Below are positions 44,108 to 56,453 of a DNA stretch of 64,000 nt, one piece after another; the first letter of the stretch is position 1, and every line of letters starts with the position of its first letter. The translations under genes and the position numbers were made by a program. This DNA comes from Hawksworthiomyces lignivorus (taxonomy: Eukaryota; Ascomycota; Sordariomycetes; Ophiostomatales; Ophiostomataceae), in NCBI GenBank assembly GCA_002917075.1, contig NTMA01000081.1:62001-126000 (forward strand), read 5' to 3'. Below the pieces are notes generated by a model. That model did not search any database and was not told where the DNA came from. It worked only from the letters and a program-made list of their open reading frames with translations.

Positions 44108-47100
44108 ATGGCCTGGTCAGATCGATTTTCGTCTGACTCGTGGCGCCGGGGCAAAGAAGGGGTAGATCCCCGCCGCGACTTCATGCAGCGTCGCTCGAGC
44201 AATCCCCGCGTAGACGACCGCGGTTACGACGATAGAGACCGTGACCGCGATAAGGAGCGGGAGTGGGATCGAGACCGCGATCGAGACCGGGACCGAGAAC
44301 GTGATAGAGATTCGGACTGGGACCGTGACCGCGACCGTGATCGCGATCGTGACCGTGACCGTGGCCGTGATAGACGACGGGATTGGAGTCGGAGTCGGAG
44401 TAGGAGTCGTAGTCGAAGCAGAAGCCCACAGCGCGACCGCGAATACGGACGCGATTTTGTAGATCGCCCAGAGAGAGAACGAATCCCCCCAAAAGGACCT
44501 GCCGCCGGAAATGGCCCACAAAAAAATACGCTGGGTCGCACGCCGTCCTTCGGGAGCCCTGGTGCGTCCTAGCTGTTCTGCTCCCTGAAACATTTCTCCA
44601 TTGGCAAGAATGCTAACGTTTCTTTGTGCTCTTCCCTGCCTTCAGGGCTAAAAGGGCCAAACCCGCCAAAAGGGCCAAAGGGGCTAAAGGCTGATATGAG
44701 AAAGGCCGACGCCACGCCCAGGGCAGACAGCCCAAGATCCAATTCCACCAGAGACCCGCGCGATTCGCCCAGACCGGAGCCGACAAAACGGGGCCCCTCC
44801 AACCCCAACGGTCCCTTGCGGATCAACACCCGGCCCTCTGCCAATCCAGCGCCGAGCAGCTCCGCCCCTGCCTCCGCCTCCACGACGGCGCCTCCTCCGA
44901 GCAGCGCCCCCGCTACCCAGAATCTCCTGCAGCTCCTGCGAAAATCGAGAGAGCTCAGCGAGCTTGAGCACACCAAGGCCGCGCTGGACGCGTCACAAAA
45001 GCGGCGGGAGGAGGTGAACCGCACCCTCGCTCGCCATGCCGACTTCCCCTCTCTCCCCGAGGCACAGAAGCAAGCCGCCGGCCCAGAGCAGGCGCGGCGG
45101 AAGAAATACGCGGCTGCCGTCCAGAAGGGTACCAAGGAGCTGGCGGACCTCTCCGCCATCTTCCTCGACGAAGTGCTAGCTATGATGCCGGCGCAAGCGC
45201 CGGCGCCGGCACAGCAGGGTCCAGTAGACTCCGCACTCGACACCGCCCAGCTGGCGATGCTGCACGAGAAGCAGGCTGCCCAGGACCAGCTTCTGGCCCG
45301 GTTGGAAGGCTCTCTGGCGATAAAGCTAGAGAAGAGCGAGCAGGAAAACACGGCGCTCCGCGCAGACGTGACCCGGCTGGCGGGCTTAGTAGAGGCCCTG
45401 TCGGCAAAAGTAGAGACGATGGCGAGTACCAGCACCAGCGCCCAAGTCGATGTGATCACCGGTCGCCTCGATGCGCACGCCCAGAGCCACATCCGCCACG
45501 TGTCGGCCATTGATAAGGTGCAGGCGAAGATGGACGACTACGAGAAGAAGCTGGCCGAGATCGACGCCGTCAAGCCCAAAGAGCTATCGACCTTTCTAGA
45601 CCAGGAGAAGCCGGTCCTGCTGCAGACGGTCGAAGAACAGAAAATCCTCGTGGCGGGCCTGCAAGAGGAAGTGCGCAGCCTGGATGCGAAAATCGCCGAA
45701 GCACCCAAGACAATAACAGCCGCCTTGGCACAACAGCAACAAGACCAGGCGCAGGCCGGCGCGAGCCCTCAGCTGGCGGAAGAGCAGCGAGCAAAACAAG
45801 CAGAGGAGCAAGCAAGACAGGCAGAGCAGCAAGCAAAACAAGCAGAGCAGCAAGCAAAACAACAAGAGCAGCTGCAGCAGCTTCAGCAGCAGCTACAAAC
45901 CCTGCAGCAGAACAGTATAAAGAAAGAATTTTCTGTACTGCAACAGATACATGGGATGGGAGAAGCGCAATTGCGAGGACAGAGTCAGCTAGAGCAGCTC
46001 CGTGCAGAGCTGCAAAAACTGGAGCGACTACTACAAGATGAACTGCAGGACGGCGGCGAGTCGAACGGAGGGCCGGGATTGCCCAAAGAGCAAGCTCAGT
46101 CGAGAGTGCGCGTGCGAGCTCAATTAGAACAGAACCAAGAGCAATTGTACAAGCTGGGCCAGCAGCTGCAGGAGCTGCAGGAGCAGACCAAGCCAAGCAT
46201 GGACCTAGCACAGCGGCAGCTTCAGCTACAAGAGAAGCTCGAACGACAACTCGCAGCGCTGCAACAGCAACGGCTGTTCAATCCAAGCCCTGCAGACCAC
46301 CAGCAACGGTTGAATGTCCTGGAAGCAAAGACACAATCCCAGTTTGCCCAGCATCAAGCACAGCTGCAGGTGCTGCACCAGGCCCTCCGCGGTGATCTGG
46401 CGTCTCCCAAACCAGACGGCGAAGCTGCAAAACCAGAGCGTCAGCATGACCTAGCGAGGATGCAATATAGATTAGACGGGCAACAGTCGCTCATGCAACA
46501 ACTCCAGCTGCAGATAAAATTGCTTACCGACCCGGCTGCTGCTCGTGCGCAACAAATCATTACCACTGGACCGCCGCTGCCGCCGGCGATGATGGAGCGC
46601 CTGGCGCAGCGGGGGGCGCCGCCACCGCCGCAACCACCTCTGCAACAACAACTACCACTACAGCAGCAACCGCCACTACAACAACAACTACCACTACAAC
46701 AACTACCACTACAACAACAAGCGCCACTACAACAGCAACCGTCACTACAACAGCAACCGTCACTACAACAGCAACCACCACTACAACAGCAACCACCACT
46801 ACAACAGCAACCACCGCTACAACAGCAACCACCACTACAACAGCAACCACCACTACAACAGCAACCACCACTACAACAGCAACCACCACTACAGCAGCAA
46901 CCACCACTACAACAGCAACCACCACTACAACAGCAACCACCACTACAACAGCAACCACCGCTACAACAGCAACCACCACTACAACAGCAACCACCACTAC
47001 AACAACAACAACCACCGCAGCAGCAGTTATGCCCAACGGCGGCCCCACTCGTCTTTCCGGGCGACGACTTCACAACCTTGCGCATGGAGATCGGCCGGCT

Positions 47101-48490
47101 CAACGAGCAGCTCGAGCCGCTCGAAAAAGTCCAAAAGGACGTCGAGCGGCTGTCGGCGCAGCAGACCAAGATCATCGCTGCCAACCACGTCAACATGAAC
47201 AAGCTGACCCGAGCCAACGAGAACATGTCGGAGGTGTTCGGCACCATGCTGGAGAAGCACGCCCAGGCCCGGATGCAGGACGTGGCGCGACTGGAAAGGC
47301 TCGAAAAGACAGTCCTCGAGCTAGACCCTACAGCTCCTGCTGTTGCGTGCCAAAGAGTAGATCCTGCTGCTGCTGCTGCCGCCGCCGCTGCCGCTACAGC
47401 AGCGGCAGCGACTAGTTCTGATGGCGGTGTGATCGGGTCTAGAACGAATGGCGAAGCAGCTCCGGTGGCATCATCTGCACCGGCTCCAGCGCCCGCTCCT
47501 AGACATTCTACGGGGGCTGAGCGTATGGCGATCTCGTCTCTAGCCCCCGAGCCAGTGTCCGAGCCGCAGAGAGACGCACTTCCACATCCCCCACCCGAGT
47601 ATGGTCGGGCGCCAGCACAGTCGATGCTACCAGAGCCGGTGCCGGAAGAGGAAGCACCGCCAGCGGTGGTACAGCAACCGCAAACTGCGTCGATGGCAAT
47701 CGAACTTGCACAGATGTACGCTCAACAGGCCGCTGCCGGTATTACGGGGAGCGTGCAGCAAGCCTCCCGTGCTGTTATCGCTGACGACGCTGGCGCCGGC
47801 GGCGACAGAGGCGGCTCCACTGCCCCTGTGGTATTATCAGACGAGCATAGGCCCGGACACGAGTACGGGCAGGGACAGGAGCAGCTACTCTCGGCGGCCC
47901 TCCGGGCGCTTGAGACGCGCGTGCAAGGTACGGAGCTAGGGATCCGGGACGCCCGGCGAGATGTCGACGCCCAGTGTGCGACCCTACACATGATGGTGCG
48001 CAACCTCGACACGCAGTTCAACAACCTGACGACCAAGGAACTCTTCAACGCCATCATCGGCCACATGGAGAAGCTGTGCCCGAACGCGCGGCAGCTGCAG
48101 CAAGACGTCAACTCCCTCTGGGGCCACCTCCAAGTGGTTGAGGCGCACGACCGCAGCATCGACGGGGTTGTGCAAACCCTCGCCGACTACCTCGGCGTGC
48201 CGGCCATAGCGGCGCCTATCGCAGCCCCCACGGCAGCCTTCCATACGCCGATGGCCGGACAGAAGCGGCCGTCGAGTGGCCATGTTAGTGACACTCATAG
48301 CGCCACCCAAGGCGACACCCCCAGCGACAACTATGGTGCGGTCAATGGCGGAGTCAACGGTGGAGTCAACGGCGGGATCAACGGCGGGGTCAACAGCGGG
48401 GTCAACGGCGGAGTCAACGGCGGCAGGCCGCCAGCTGATGCCGCGGCAGCTAAGCGCCGGCGGACGAAGGGAGGGCAATATGCCGCTTAA
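44108..48490 (+). CDS. Large RD/RS-repeat coiled-coil nuclear protein
   Basis: Two exons (44108-44561, 44646-48490), 1432 residues; family not recognised. Order: MAWSDRFSSDSWRRGKEG; alternating Arg-Asp repeat (about residues 40-90); Ser-Arg repeat (about 94-106); KGPNPPKGPKGLK; Ser/Ala/Pro linker; long coiled-coil region (about 270-800) rich in Gln, Leu and Glu; a Gln-rich (PPLQQQ)n tract (about 813-941); a second coiled coil starting DFTTLRMEIGRLNEQLEPLE; poly-Ala; a folded-looking segment LRALETRVQGTELGIRD to LWGHLQVVEAHD (about 1230-1330); (VNGG)n repeat; and AKRRRTKGGQYAA at the end. RS/RD domains suggest a link to splicing or transcription condensates. Exon 1 ends at GTGCGT and the phase fits. 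Confidence 0.8.
46632..47016 (+). repeat. 18-bp minisatellite encoding (PPLQQQ)n
   Basis: About 22 units of an 18-bp sequence such as CAACCACCACTACAACAG. The first units are diverged (LPLQQQ, APLQQQ, PSLQQQ) and about 14 central ones encode identical PPLQQQ. Because the unit is a multiple of three, copy-number change keeps the frame. Confidence 0.92.
48341..48425 (+). repeat. 12-bp minisatellite encoding (VNGG)n
   Basis: Seven tandem units of a GTCAACGGCGGA-type sequence, with single-base changes giving INGG and VNSG. In frame, near the C terminus of the coiled-coil protein. Confidence 0.9.
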
Positions 48491-51400
48491 TTTGTTATTT
48501 TTATTTTTCATTTTGGGATTTTTGGTTTCTTGTACTGTTTACTTTCGTACGTTCATGGACTTTTAAAAGATACCCCGACAGCAGCTTGCGGTCTCTGGAC
48601 GGAGCAGCAGGGCGTCACTGGCACGGAATAATTGGAGGACACGGTCACGGACAAATAGCAACGGCAAACTTAGCATGCTACCCTTTTGGTATTTATCAGG
48701 CACCCAGGTCAGATATCAATGTCTGCGGGCTCTGCCGTGCGGCATCACAGGAACGTGATTTCGCAAATAGTACATACATGTACTTATGAATACGCGACAA
48801 CAGGCAACAAAAAGCAATATTTCTCTGCTGTAAGGTACTATAAGGTGCTATAAAGCCTTGGCTTGTGCGCCGTCTGTACCGCAGGCGGTTTTTGCTGTGG
48901 ATAGCGCGAGGCGAGCCGTTTCCAGCCTCTGCCACTTGGCATTGCTGACACTGCCGGCGCTGCTATTTCCCCATAAAAACTTAGATATTAAACCCGCTCT
49001 GGCACGCTCCAAGATACATATCTGCTGCTACGGAGAGTAGCACGTTTTTTGAGGTTCCCCAGTGGGACCTGCACTAACTAAACAAGCGCAGGTGCAAGTC
49101 AAGCCGAAGCAGCGGGCGACAGCAGCTGAGGGAGAGGACCAGAGAGGGAAGAACGCTCTCCCGCGTGCTACCTACGTGCTACATACCTGCGTGCGCCAGG
49201 TTTCACAATCTCGATAGGCAACTCTGATTTCTTCTCTCTCTCTCTCTCTCGTCTTTACTTTTCACTGCTGTCATCATCCCTTCCTTCCTCTGTTTCCTCT
49301 CCTGCGACTGGCTCTTTCTTTCTTTCTTTTTTTTTTCTTCTCCAAATATTCAACCGAACCAAAGAATAAAATAGAGAAAGAACCGACCGATACGGAGCTG
49401 CCGGTCTAGCGAAGGCAAGTCAATCCGACTGGGGCGCATGGCCTACTCCTACTGGCTGAGATCCGCCCTCCGTATCTCTCGTAATATAGCCGGTACGTGG
49501 CTTACACGCGTGTGAGATACGCTTGCTGCGCAGAAAGTCTTACGGCTCTTTCTAGACCCCGTTCTTTTCTCCCCTGGCTCGTTTCCTCAATGGGCAGCGG
49601 CGACAGCGCGCGCCACCCGGCAGCTAAGAGAAAGGGAAGGCGCCGATCGGTTTCGTGCGTTCTCTCTCCAATGGTTCTCCTTTTTTTTTTTTTGCCTTCT
49701 TTCTTTCCTTCGCTGGTCTTATCCCACGCCCGTACTTGTTAGCTGTGGCGCATTATCGTCGTCAATTGCTGCTTCCTTTTTTTCTATTTTCTTATTTTTT
49801 TCTTCTAAGTTATTATCTTATTTTCCTATTTTCCCTTTTTATGGGAAAAAAAAAAAAAGGCACATTCTCATTTCTTCATAATTAATTGTCTTTTCTTTTT
49901 TTGATCTCTCGGCTTTTTTTTATATCCTTTTCTTCAATTGCCTTCATGGACTGGCCGAGTTTGCACGATTTGCTCCTGTTTTCTTTTCGCGTCGTCTTCG
50001 ACTTGTCGCTTTCTCGGCACTGCCATTGGATGAGAGACCCCTGCCGGGGCACTTTCCCACGTTCTTTTTCCCCTTCGGGGGCCTGTCGCAAGTTTCTTTT
50101 TTGGCGCGAAAGAGGAAGGGACAGCGCAAAGATACAGGATCCATGTAAACTAGCAGTCCACCGTGGGCCCACTTTTCCTCTGCTTAAACCGCCCAGCAGC
50201 CAACACAGCCGCGTATCCAATCCGATCCCTCCACACCTGCGTATTCTGTCTATGTCTCTGTCTGCCCTTTCCCTCTCCCATTTAACTCCGCGTCGCCCTT
50301 GCTGCTCGTAGTCATACATAACGTACAATACACACTGCTATTATTCCCCCGGTACCTTGCGCTGTCTCGCTGTGAGAGTTCGCTACGGCTACTGTCTGTC
50401 ACCTTCATCCCGCCCGCAAGTGCCTACGGCTACTCCTCCTCCCACTCCTCCTCCCCTACATCCTCCTCCTCACTCTCCTTACCCCCCCAGTCTTCCCTCT
50501 CCATCCCACACCATTCGCTGCCTTCAGCTGCATTCGCTGCATCTGCTGCTTTCACGCCCGTTCGCTCAAATCAACTCGGCTCACAAGTCTATTCCCTCCT
50601 CTCACTCCCTCGTTCTCTCACTCCCACTCCCTCACTCTCTTGCTCCCTTCACTCCAATTCCTGCTTCTCCTCCTCCTCCACTACTCTCTCCAAACTGCAC
50701 TTTTGACCTGTTTGCACATAGGCGTGCTACAGCTACACCTAAGTACGGCTCCAACAACTCCGACCAGCAGACTACTAGTACTGAGCATACATACAGCCAT
50801 ACGCACCAACTACTTCACCCGCATCGGTCGTCCCATCTTTTCAGACCCGAACTTTACCTGCTCTTTTATCTCTCTCCCATTTGCTTCCTCTTCGTGGCAG
50901 ACAAAAAGAGAAAAAAACATACATGGAGGAGGGTATGCAGCACGACCATTATCCCCCCCTTCGCCGATAGCTGCGGCCCCAAATCACCTATTGCGCTTTA
51001 TTTCTTTTTTCCCTTTTTTTTGCTATTTCTCTTGGCCCCAGTTGTCGTGTCTCTGCCTCTCTCTTCTGGTGCTTGTCGGCCTGTTCCCACTGTTTTAGCT
51101 TTTTGCCTCTGATTCCCATTTTGCGACAAACCGATTCGAACCCCCATCCTAGCCGGCAACTTTGTCACCTGCCGAACCACCATAATACCACACTCGCTCT
51201 GTCAACCCAACCTTGCCAATTCGAGCGAACCTCATCAATCGCTCTTTGTTTCCTCTCCACGCTCCGGTTCCTGCTGGGACTTTTGTTTGTCCAACAAACT
51301 CTCGTTTGTTTTCTTTCGTCTGCGCTTCGCCGTTGGACTGGAAAAAGGTCAGACCCAAAGAACGCTCTTGCCGGGCCCCTGTCCCCTATCCTTGCGTTGT

Positions 51401-51952
51401 CTGGATTGCGCGTACGGGTTGCACACGTCCAAGACCGCGCTAGAAACCGGCCGACTCATCTGGCAACTATTGTCGCCTTGCTAACTACCCCCTCAGCTCG
51501 GTTGGCAACATCCAGACGATCGCATAGCAGCGAGCTTTCTGCATAGCGCGCGACGTGAAATAACCGCGGCTGCCTAGATCGCGACGACGGAATATACGCT
51601 TCTCCTGCCCTCCCCTCCCGGGCTGTGGAGAGAGCTTCACGCTCTGCTCCCGAGCCGTCGCGGCCTGCTGCCGACGCCGCTGAATTTTAATACGAACCGC
51701 GGGAGCGCGCGTCCACGCTATTCATGACTACGCGCCGTCCACTGCATCGCGATTCAATTCGTGACCAAATAGAATTTTGAATGCACCCCTGCGCGCGAGA
51801 CGACGGGAGGCGCAGAAAAGAAACTATCGACAGGGGAAGAGAATCAACTGTAGGGTCCACGCTGGAGAGGTTAGCATAGGAAAGGTCAAGGTGGAGGGGG
51901 GAACACAAGAGAGGGAAACAGTCTGCGACCCATAGAAGACTGAGGTAGAAAT
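48491..51952. other. 3.5-kb intergenic region, CT-rich leader on the right
   Basis: No supported gene. 49,220-49,900 and 50,340-50,700 are strongly pyrimidine-rich on the plus strand, as in other long 5' leaders of this window. A GTTCGAATC-like string on the minus strand at about 51,131 is not part of a tRNA. The 51,540-51,950 part is GC-rich, then the ATG of the next gene. Confidence 0.45.
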
Positions 51953-54874
51953 ATGGATGTTGCAGCGAAGGAGATCACCAAGCTTGTCCAGCGCATCCTG
52001 CCCGAAAGGCCGCACCATCTTTCTATCTCGTCTACCGCTCGCTACCCACTTCCCAAAGACTTCTGGCCCCACGCCTCGCCTCTGCAGTACACCACCTACG
52101 TGTCCGAAGCCGATCGCGGTGTCCTCCTGACTCGGCCTTACTATGAGATACAACTGGACGCTGACGAAAACAACAACAATAACAGCACGAAGAACAATAT
52201 AAACGGCAGCGGCACCAGCAACGGCAACAATAGGGTCAAGGAGCCGTTACCGTCTGCCGACGCTGCCTCGTCGGGTGGCACGCCCACCACAACCAACAAC
52301 AAGGGCGCGACAAAGAAGCCCGTCACCAAAATGTCTTTCAAAGACTACCAACAAAGCAAACAACAGAAGAAGCTCTCAGGCTCCCCGCTGCCAGATACTC
52401 CTGGTCTGAACGCCTCGAGGCTGGACGGAAAGTTCAGCAAGACCTCGGACGCCATGGCCCCCCTCGAACGACACCGTCTCCCGCCAAAACCAGAATTCAA
52501 CGGCGACAGGTAAGCTTCGCTCTTCTTTCTCTGCTTTTCGACTGCGTCTCGTAACTCCCGCGCGCTGACACAAGACAGAAAATTCCACTCTCCCTCGAAA
52601 TCACCCAAGCCGCCTCGTAGCCCCCGCTTGGCCGACAGCAGAAAACGTCCTGCCGAAGCACACGACTCCACAAGCCGTCCTCATAAGCGCTCAAGGTCCG
52701 ACACCTCCATGAGCTCCAACTCGCCACCACACTCTGCTTCTGCGTCAAAGTTTCCCCATCGCATAAACGACCCGCCAAGTCCTTTAGATCTGGAGAGTCG
52801 CAGAGACGACCGCCCAAGACAGTCCGCGAATGGACAGTCGTCACAAAAGCACCAGAGAGACCGAGATCGAGAAAGAGACCGGGACCGGGAACGAGACAGG
52901 GAACGAGACAGAGATAGGGACAGGGACAAGGACAGGGACAGAGACCGGGACCGAGATCGAGATCGCGACAGAGATCGCGACAGAGACCGCGACAGAGACA
53001 GAGACCGCGATCGAGACCGAGACCGAGATAGAGATAGAGATCGGGAGAGGGCCAGAGATCGAGACAGGGGCCGGGACAAGGACCGCGACAGAGACCGAGA
53101 CAACTCATACCACCGTGGAACACCCTCGCCTTCTATGCCAAGAACGAATGGCCATAAATTATCCAAAGGGAATCGCGATCGAGACCGGACCAGAGATCAC
53201 TCCTCAGACGAGGATGTAGGAGGATTCTCAGCGCCAGGAACTTCCCTGCCGCCGATCCTCTCTCCTCTCCACTTCCAAACTGATCGGGATCCTGATGCGA
53301 CTACGAAACAGTCCCGGCCAGGCGCCGGAACGACCAAAGGAATCGGCAAGACAGATCTTGGCAAGAACCAAGAGTCGCCGTTTCGTATACCCCCACTTCT
53401 CTCCCCGACTCTGCCTCCAATTGTCGAGCTAGAATTGTCGCGCCTCAAGAAGACGCCGGTGGTAAAAGACCTGAAAGATCCCGAGTCCAAGCCCAAGGCA
53501 AGCCAAGAACAGCCTGCCCTTTCCGCAACTGCAGGGAAGAGGCCCTCTCGCCCACCTGCGGACACAGATATGGATGGCGGTGCGGCATACAAAGAACCGC
53601 CATCACGCAAGGAAACCCATAAGGAGGCTCACAAAGAGCTCGCGCACAAAGAAGTTGCGCACAAAGACCGGGATGAATACCAGGAGTCGACCATATCAGC
53701 ACACCCCGCCAAGAGAACTCTGATTGTGACTCTAAAGTACAAGAAGAAGAACGCCAAGAGAGTCGAGCGCCTCCTCAACCTGCCTACCCCCACAAAGGGG
53801 CTTGCTAAACCAGCAGGGCGGTCCCTCAGCAATGAGGACAACACACCGTCGCCACCGGTCATTGTAACCAAGAAGCGGCCGATGCCATCCGACAGCTCGA
53901 ACGACCTGCCGCCACCTCCGCCGTCCGCCTCCTCCTCCTTCAAGCACCCCAAGGCATATGCCGAGAAGAGCGTGTCGGCAGTGGCGCGTACGTCTGTGGC
54001 GCCCGGCACGCCGCTCAAGTCTACACCCATGGCGCGTGCCACATCCAACAATTCCCAGGTCCTCACTCCCGGTGACTCTGCAAGCTACACCCCTCGCTCA
54101 ACTGAGCGGCCGCCGACGAGCCAGGGTGATACGTCGACCGCTAGCGGCGGCAGCGGTGGCGGCCCCCCCGCCACCACGGTATCAGAGTATCGCCGCCGCT
54201 ACGATGCCTTCCTGAGACTTGGCACCAAGCTTAAGCACGACCGCGACGCTATAGTCAAGAGCAGGCTTCCGAACGGCAGTAGCGCAGGCAAGACAGCAGC
54301 CGATGGCACCCCTGCCGTACCCGCGCCAGCCCTCACCACGTCTGAAAAGAAGCTGGTCGCCGCCCTTAGCCTCGAAATGGTCATGTCCTACATGATCGCA
54401 TTCAAGTCGCTCAACCAGGGCCGCCACCTCGAGCGCAAGGCTGGCGATATTGCTGTGTGGGAACGCCTTTTGCCTCATTTTGCCGAGCTGCGCAGCCACG
54501 CACGCCATTTCCGCCCCCTCGAGGCCCTCGCCCTGCAGCTGCGCGCTCTCTGCTTCGAGCAGATGCTGGCCGCCTTCGTATCGGGCCAGCATCACGACCT
54601 ATCTGCCGAGAGTGGCGGCGGCGGCGGACTTGCCCAGAGGCTGTTGACGGCCACGAAGCACCGCATCGACGCTTGGGCCGAAGCGGCCAGCTGCCTGGAC
54701 ATGGTCGGAGACAGCTCCATGAAAGTCCTGGTTGGGCCCTGGCTCAGCGTCGAAGAGATCGTGCGCGCTATGCTTCCCGTGCTTCGCCGGTGGAGCGAGC
54801 GAGAGAAGGCCGGCTGGGAGCAGGAGCTGCAGCTGCCTGCAACATCGACAGGAGCGTCCAGCCGGGGACCTTGA
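51953..54874 (+). CDS. RD-repeat nuclear protein with AF4-like C-terminal domain
   Basis: Two exons (51953-52509, 52579-54874), 950 residues. The N terminus MDVAAKEITKLVQRILPERP and PLPKDFWPHASPLQY is folded-looking; then Asn/Thr-rich linker, MSFKDYQQSKQQKKLSG, Ser/Pro/Lys-rich segment, an Arg-Asp/Arg-Glu alternating repeat (about residues 275-370), HKEAHKELAHKEVAHK, and a Ser/Pro linker. The last 230 residues are helical: SEYRRRYDAFLRLGTKLKHD, RLLPHFAELRSHARHFRPLE, ALALQLRALCFEQMLAAF. The YxxxYxxxxKLKHxxD start and helix pattern recall the C-terminal homology domain of AF4/FMR2 scaffold proteins (fungal Ebp1-like) of the super elongation complex. This is a weak, inferred match; a generic nuclear scaffold is the safe call. 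Confidence 0.75.
52853..53105 (+). repeat. Arg-Asp dipeptide-coding repeat
   Basis: Degenerate 6-bp repeat (GAGACCGGGACC-like) encoding alternating Arg and Asp/Glu. The same kind of repeat is found at 44,230-44,380 in the other large gene. Confidence 0.85.
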
Positions 54875-56453
54875 GAAGGCGAAGAGCTCAAGGCAGGAAG
54901 TAGAGATTGTTGAGGGCAGGAAGGAGAAGTGACTGCTCTTTCCAAAACGGGGGGATGATAGCATGCTCCTAATGCAATGCCGACGAGATGAATGACGACG
55001 ATACGCGATTCATTTCCTGTTTGTCTTCTGTTTTAAAAAAAAATTTTCATATTCCTCACAACGTGAACATCCTCCCTCTCCGGAGTATTGAAATCGATTC
55101 ACCCTCCGGTATACGATCTCCTCCGGACCCGGGTTGGCTTGAAGATGGCCGTTTTTATTGCTTTTGGCTGGCTTTGCTTGGGAACAATTGGTGTTTGAAA
55201 TGTGGTCTCTTTCCCAGGTTATTTACACTCAAGCTGGCATATCTAAGTGTGGAGAGTGAATTGATTGGGCGCGGAATGGTCTAGGCTGGGCGCTTTTTAC
55301 CTTTCTTTCTAGCTTCATTTCGTTTCTTCGTTATTTTTTTTTTCTTACCTTCTGTACCTTTATCTTTTTTTGTTCCTTCTCCCGCCCGCTATTCCAGCTG
55401 TGGCCTTTTATTATCTTCTGTTCTCTTCTTGAACTTTTTTCAATGATATCCCATGTAGCTGTATCATGTACAGCTCTCTCTTTGTTCAATTCATTGACCA
55501 TTTCGATTATTTTGGGAGGAAGGAAGCTACTGTAGGGATTCAAATTCAAAGCATTGAATTTCGAGGAGTAAATCTAGATGCGCGTTGCAAACCAAAGTGA
55601 AGAAGGAAAGGTTGAAATTGTGCTGCCCAAATAACACTCCCATGGATTAATAGCATCTCTTTATTTCTGATGCGAGGACTCGCAGCTATTGAATACATGA
55701 AAGGCCACTATCATTCTCCCTCCAGAAAAAGCGAAAGGGCGCAAATTGGTCTTGTGCTTGTGCAACATGCTAATCTTCTCATATAATGCTTTCTTTCTTA
55801 AGCTCCTTGGAAATGCAGGCCGCGGCAGTTAGACAATGCCCCGATAGACCAGAAATACATGTGCTTCTTCTCTTTGCTTTCCGGCCACTTAGACTCCTCC
55901 GAAGGTCTTACATATACTTTGAACGGCGAAGAATGTCCTGCGTTATAACGACTGTCTGTGGTCGCCCTAATACACGCAATATAAAAGAAATTTTGATATT
56001 GCAAAACCATAACCATGTTATGTCCAAGGCACTTGTACTAGGCAGTAGCCCGCCAAGCGTAGGATGTGGAGTGATCTGTAGATAGCTAATAGGAAGATGT
56101 GTGTAATAGGAGAAGATTGTCACATGTTGTAGCTTGACAGCCAGCCCAGTACTCATAAAAATTGTCCGCATGAGAAAGAGACGAGGGATAACATGAAGCA
56201 GTAAAGAAAAATGAAAATCAAGAATTGCCGTACCATAAAAATCACACAAGAAGAGCAAGCTGGAGATATCATTCGGGATTGTACGGGGCTGGCGTTCCTG
56301 AGCCACGGTGACGAGAATGCATAGGACCTGATAACACATTAGCTCATGAGACCAGACTAACGTTTCGATATGGGTCAACACAGCCATAAACAAAAACAGG
56401 AACAAATACAATACAGGCCCTGAAGCCCTTAACTCAAGAGGAACCAACATAAT
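54875..56453. other. Convergent 3' region, no gene seen
   Basis: 1.6 kb between tail-to-tail genes. T-rich (55,290-55,440) then AT-rich. Short frames lack codon bias or domains. Confidence 0.5.

Noticed and set aside
46441..47247. Minus-strand open frame rich in Cys and Gly (CCCSGG repeat)
   Set aside because: It is the complement of the Gln-rich minisatellite; any repeat of this kind is open in several frames.
51100..51190. tRNA candidate: GTTCGAATC B-box-like string on the minus strand
   Set aside because: No A box or acceptor-stem pairing at the right distance.
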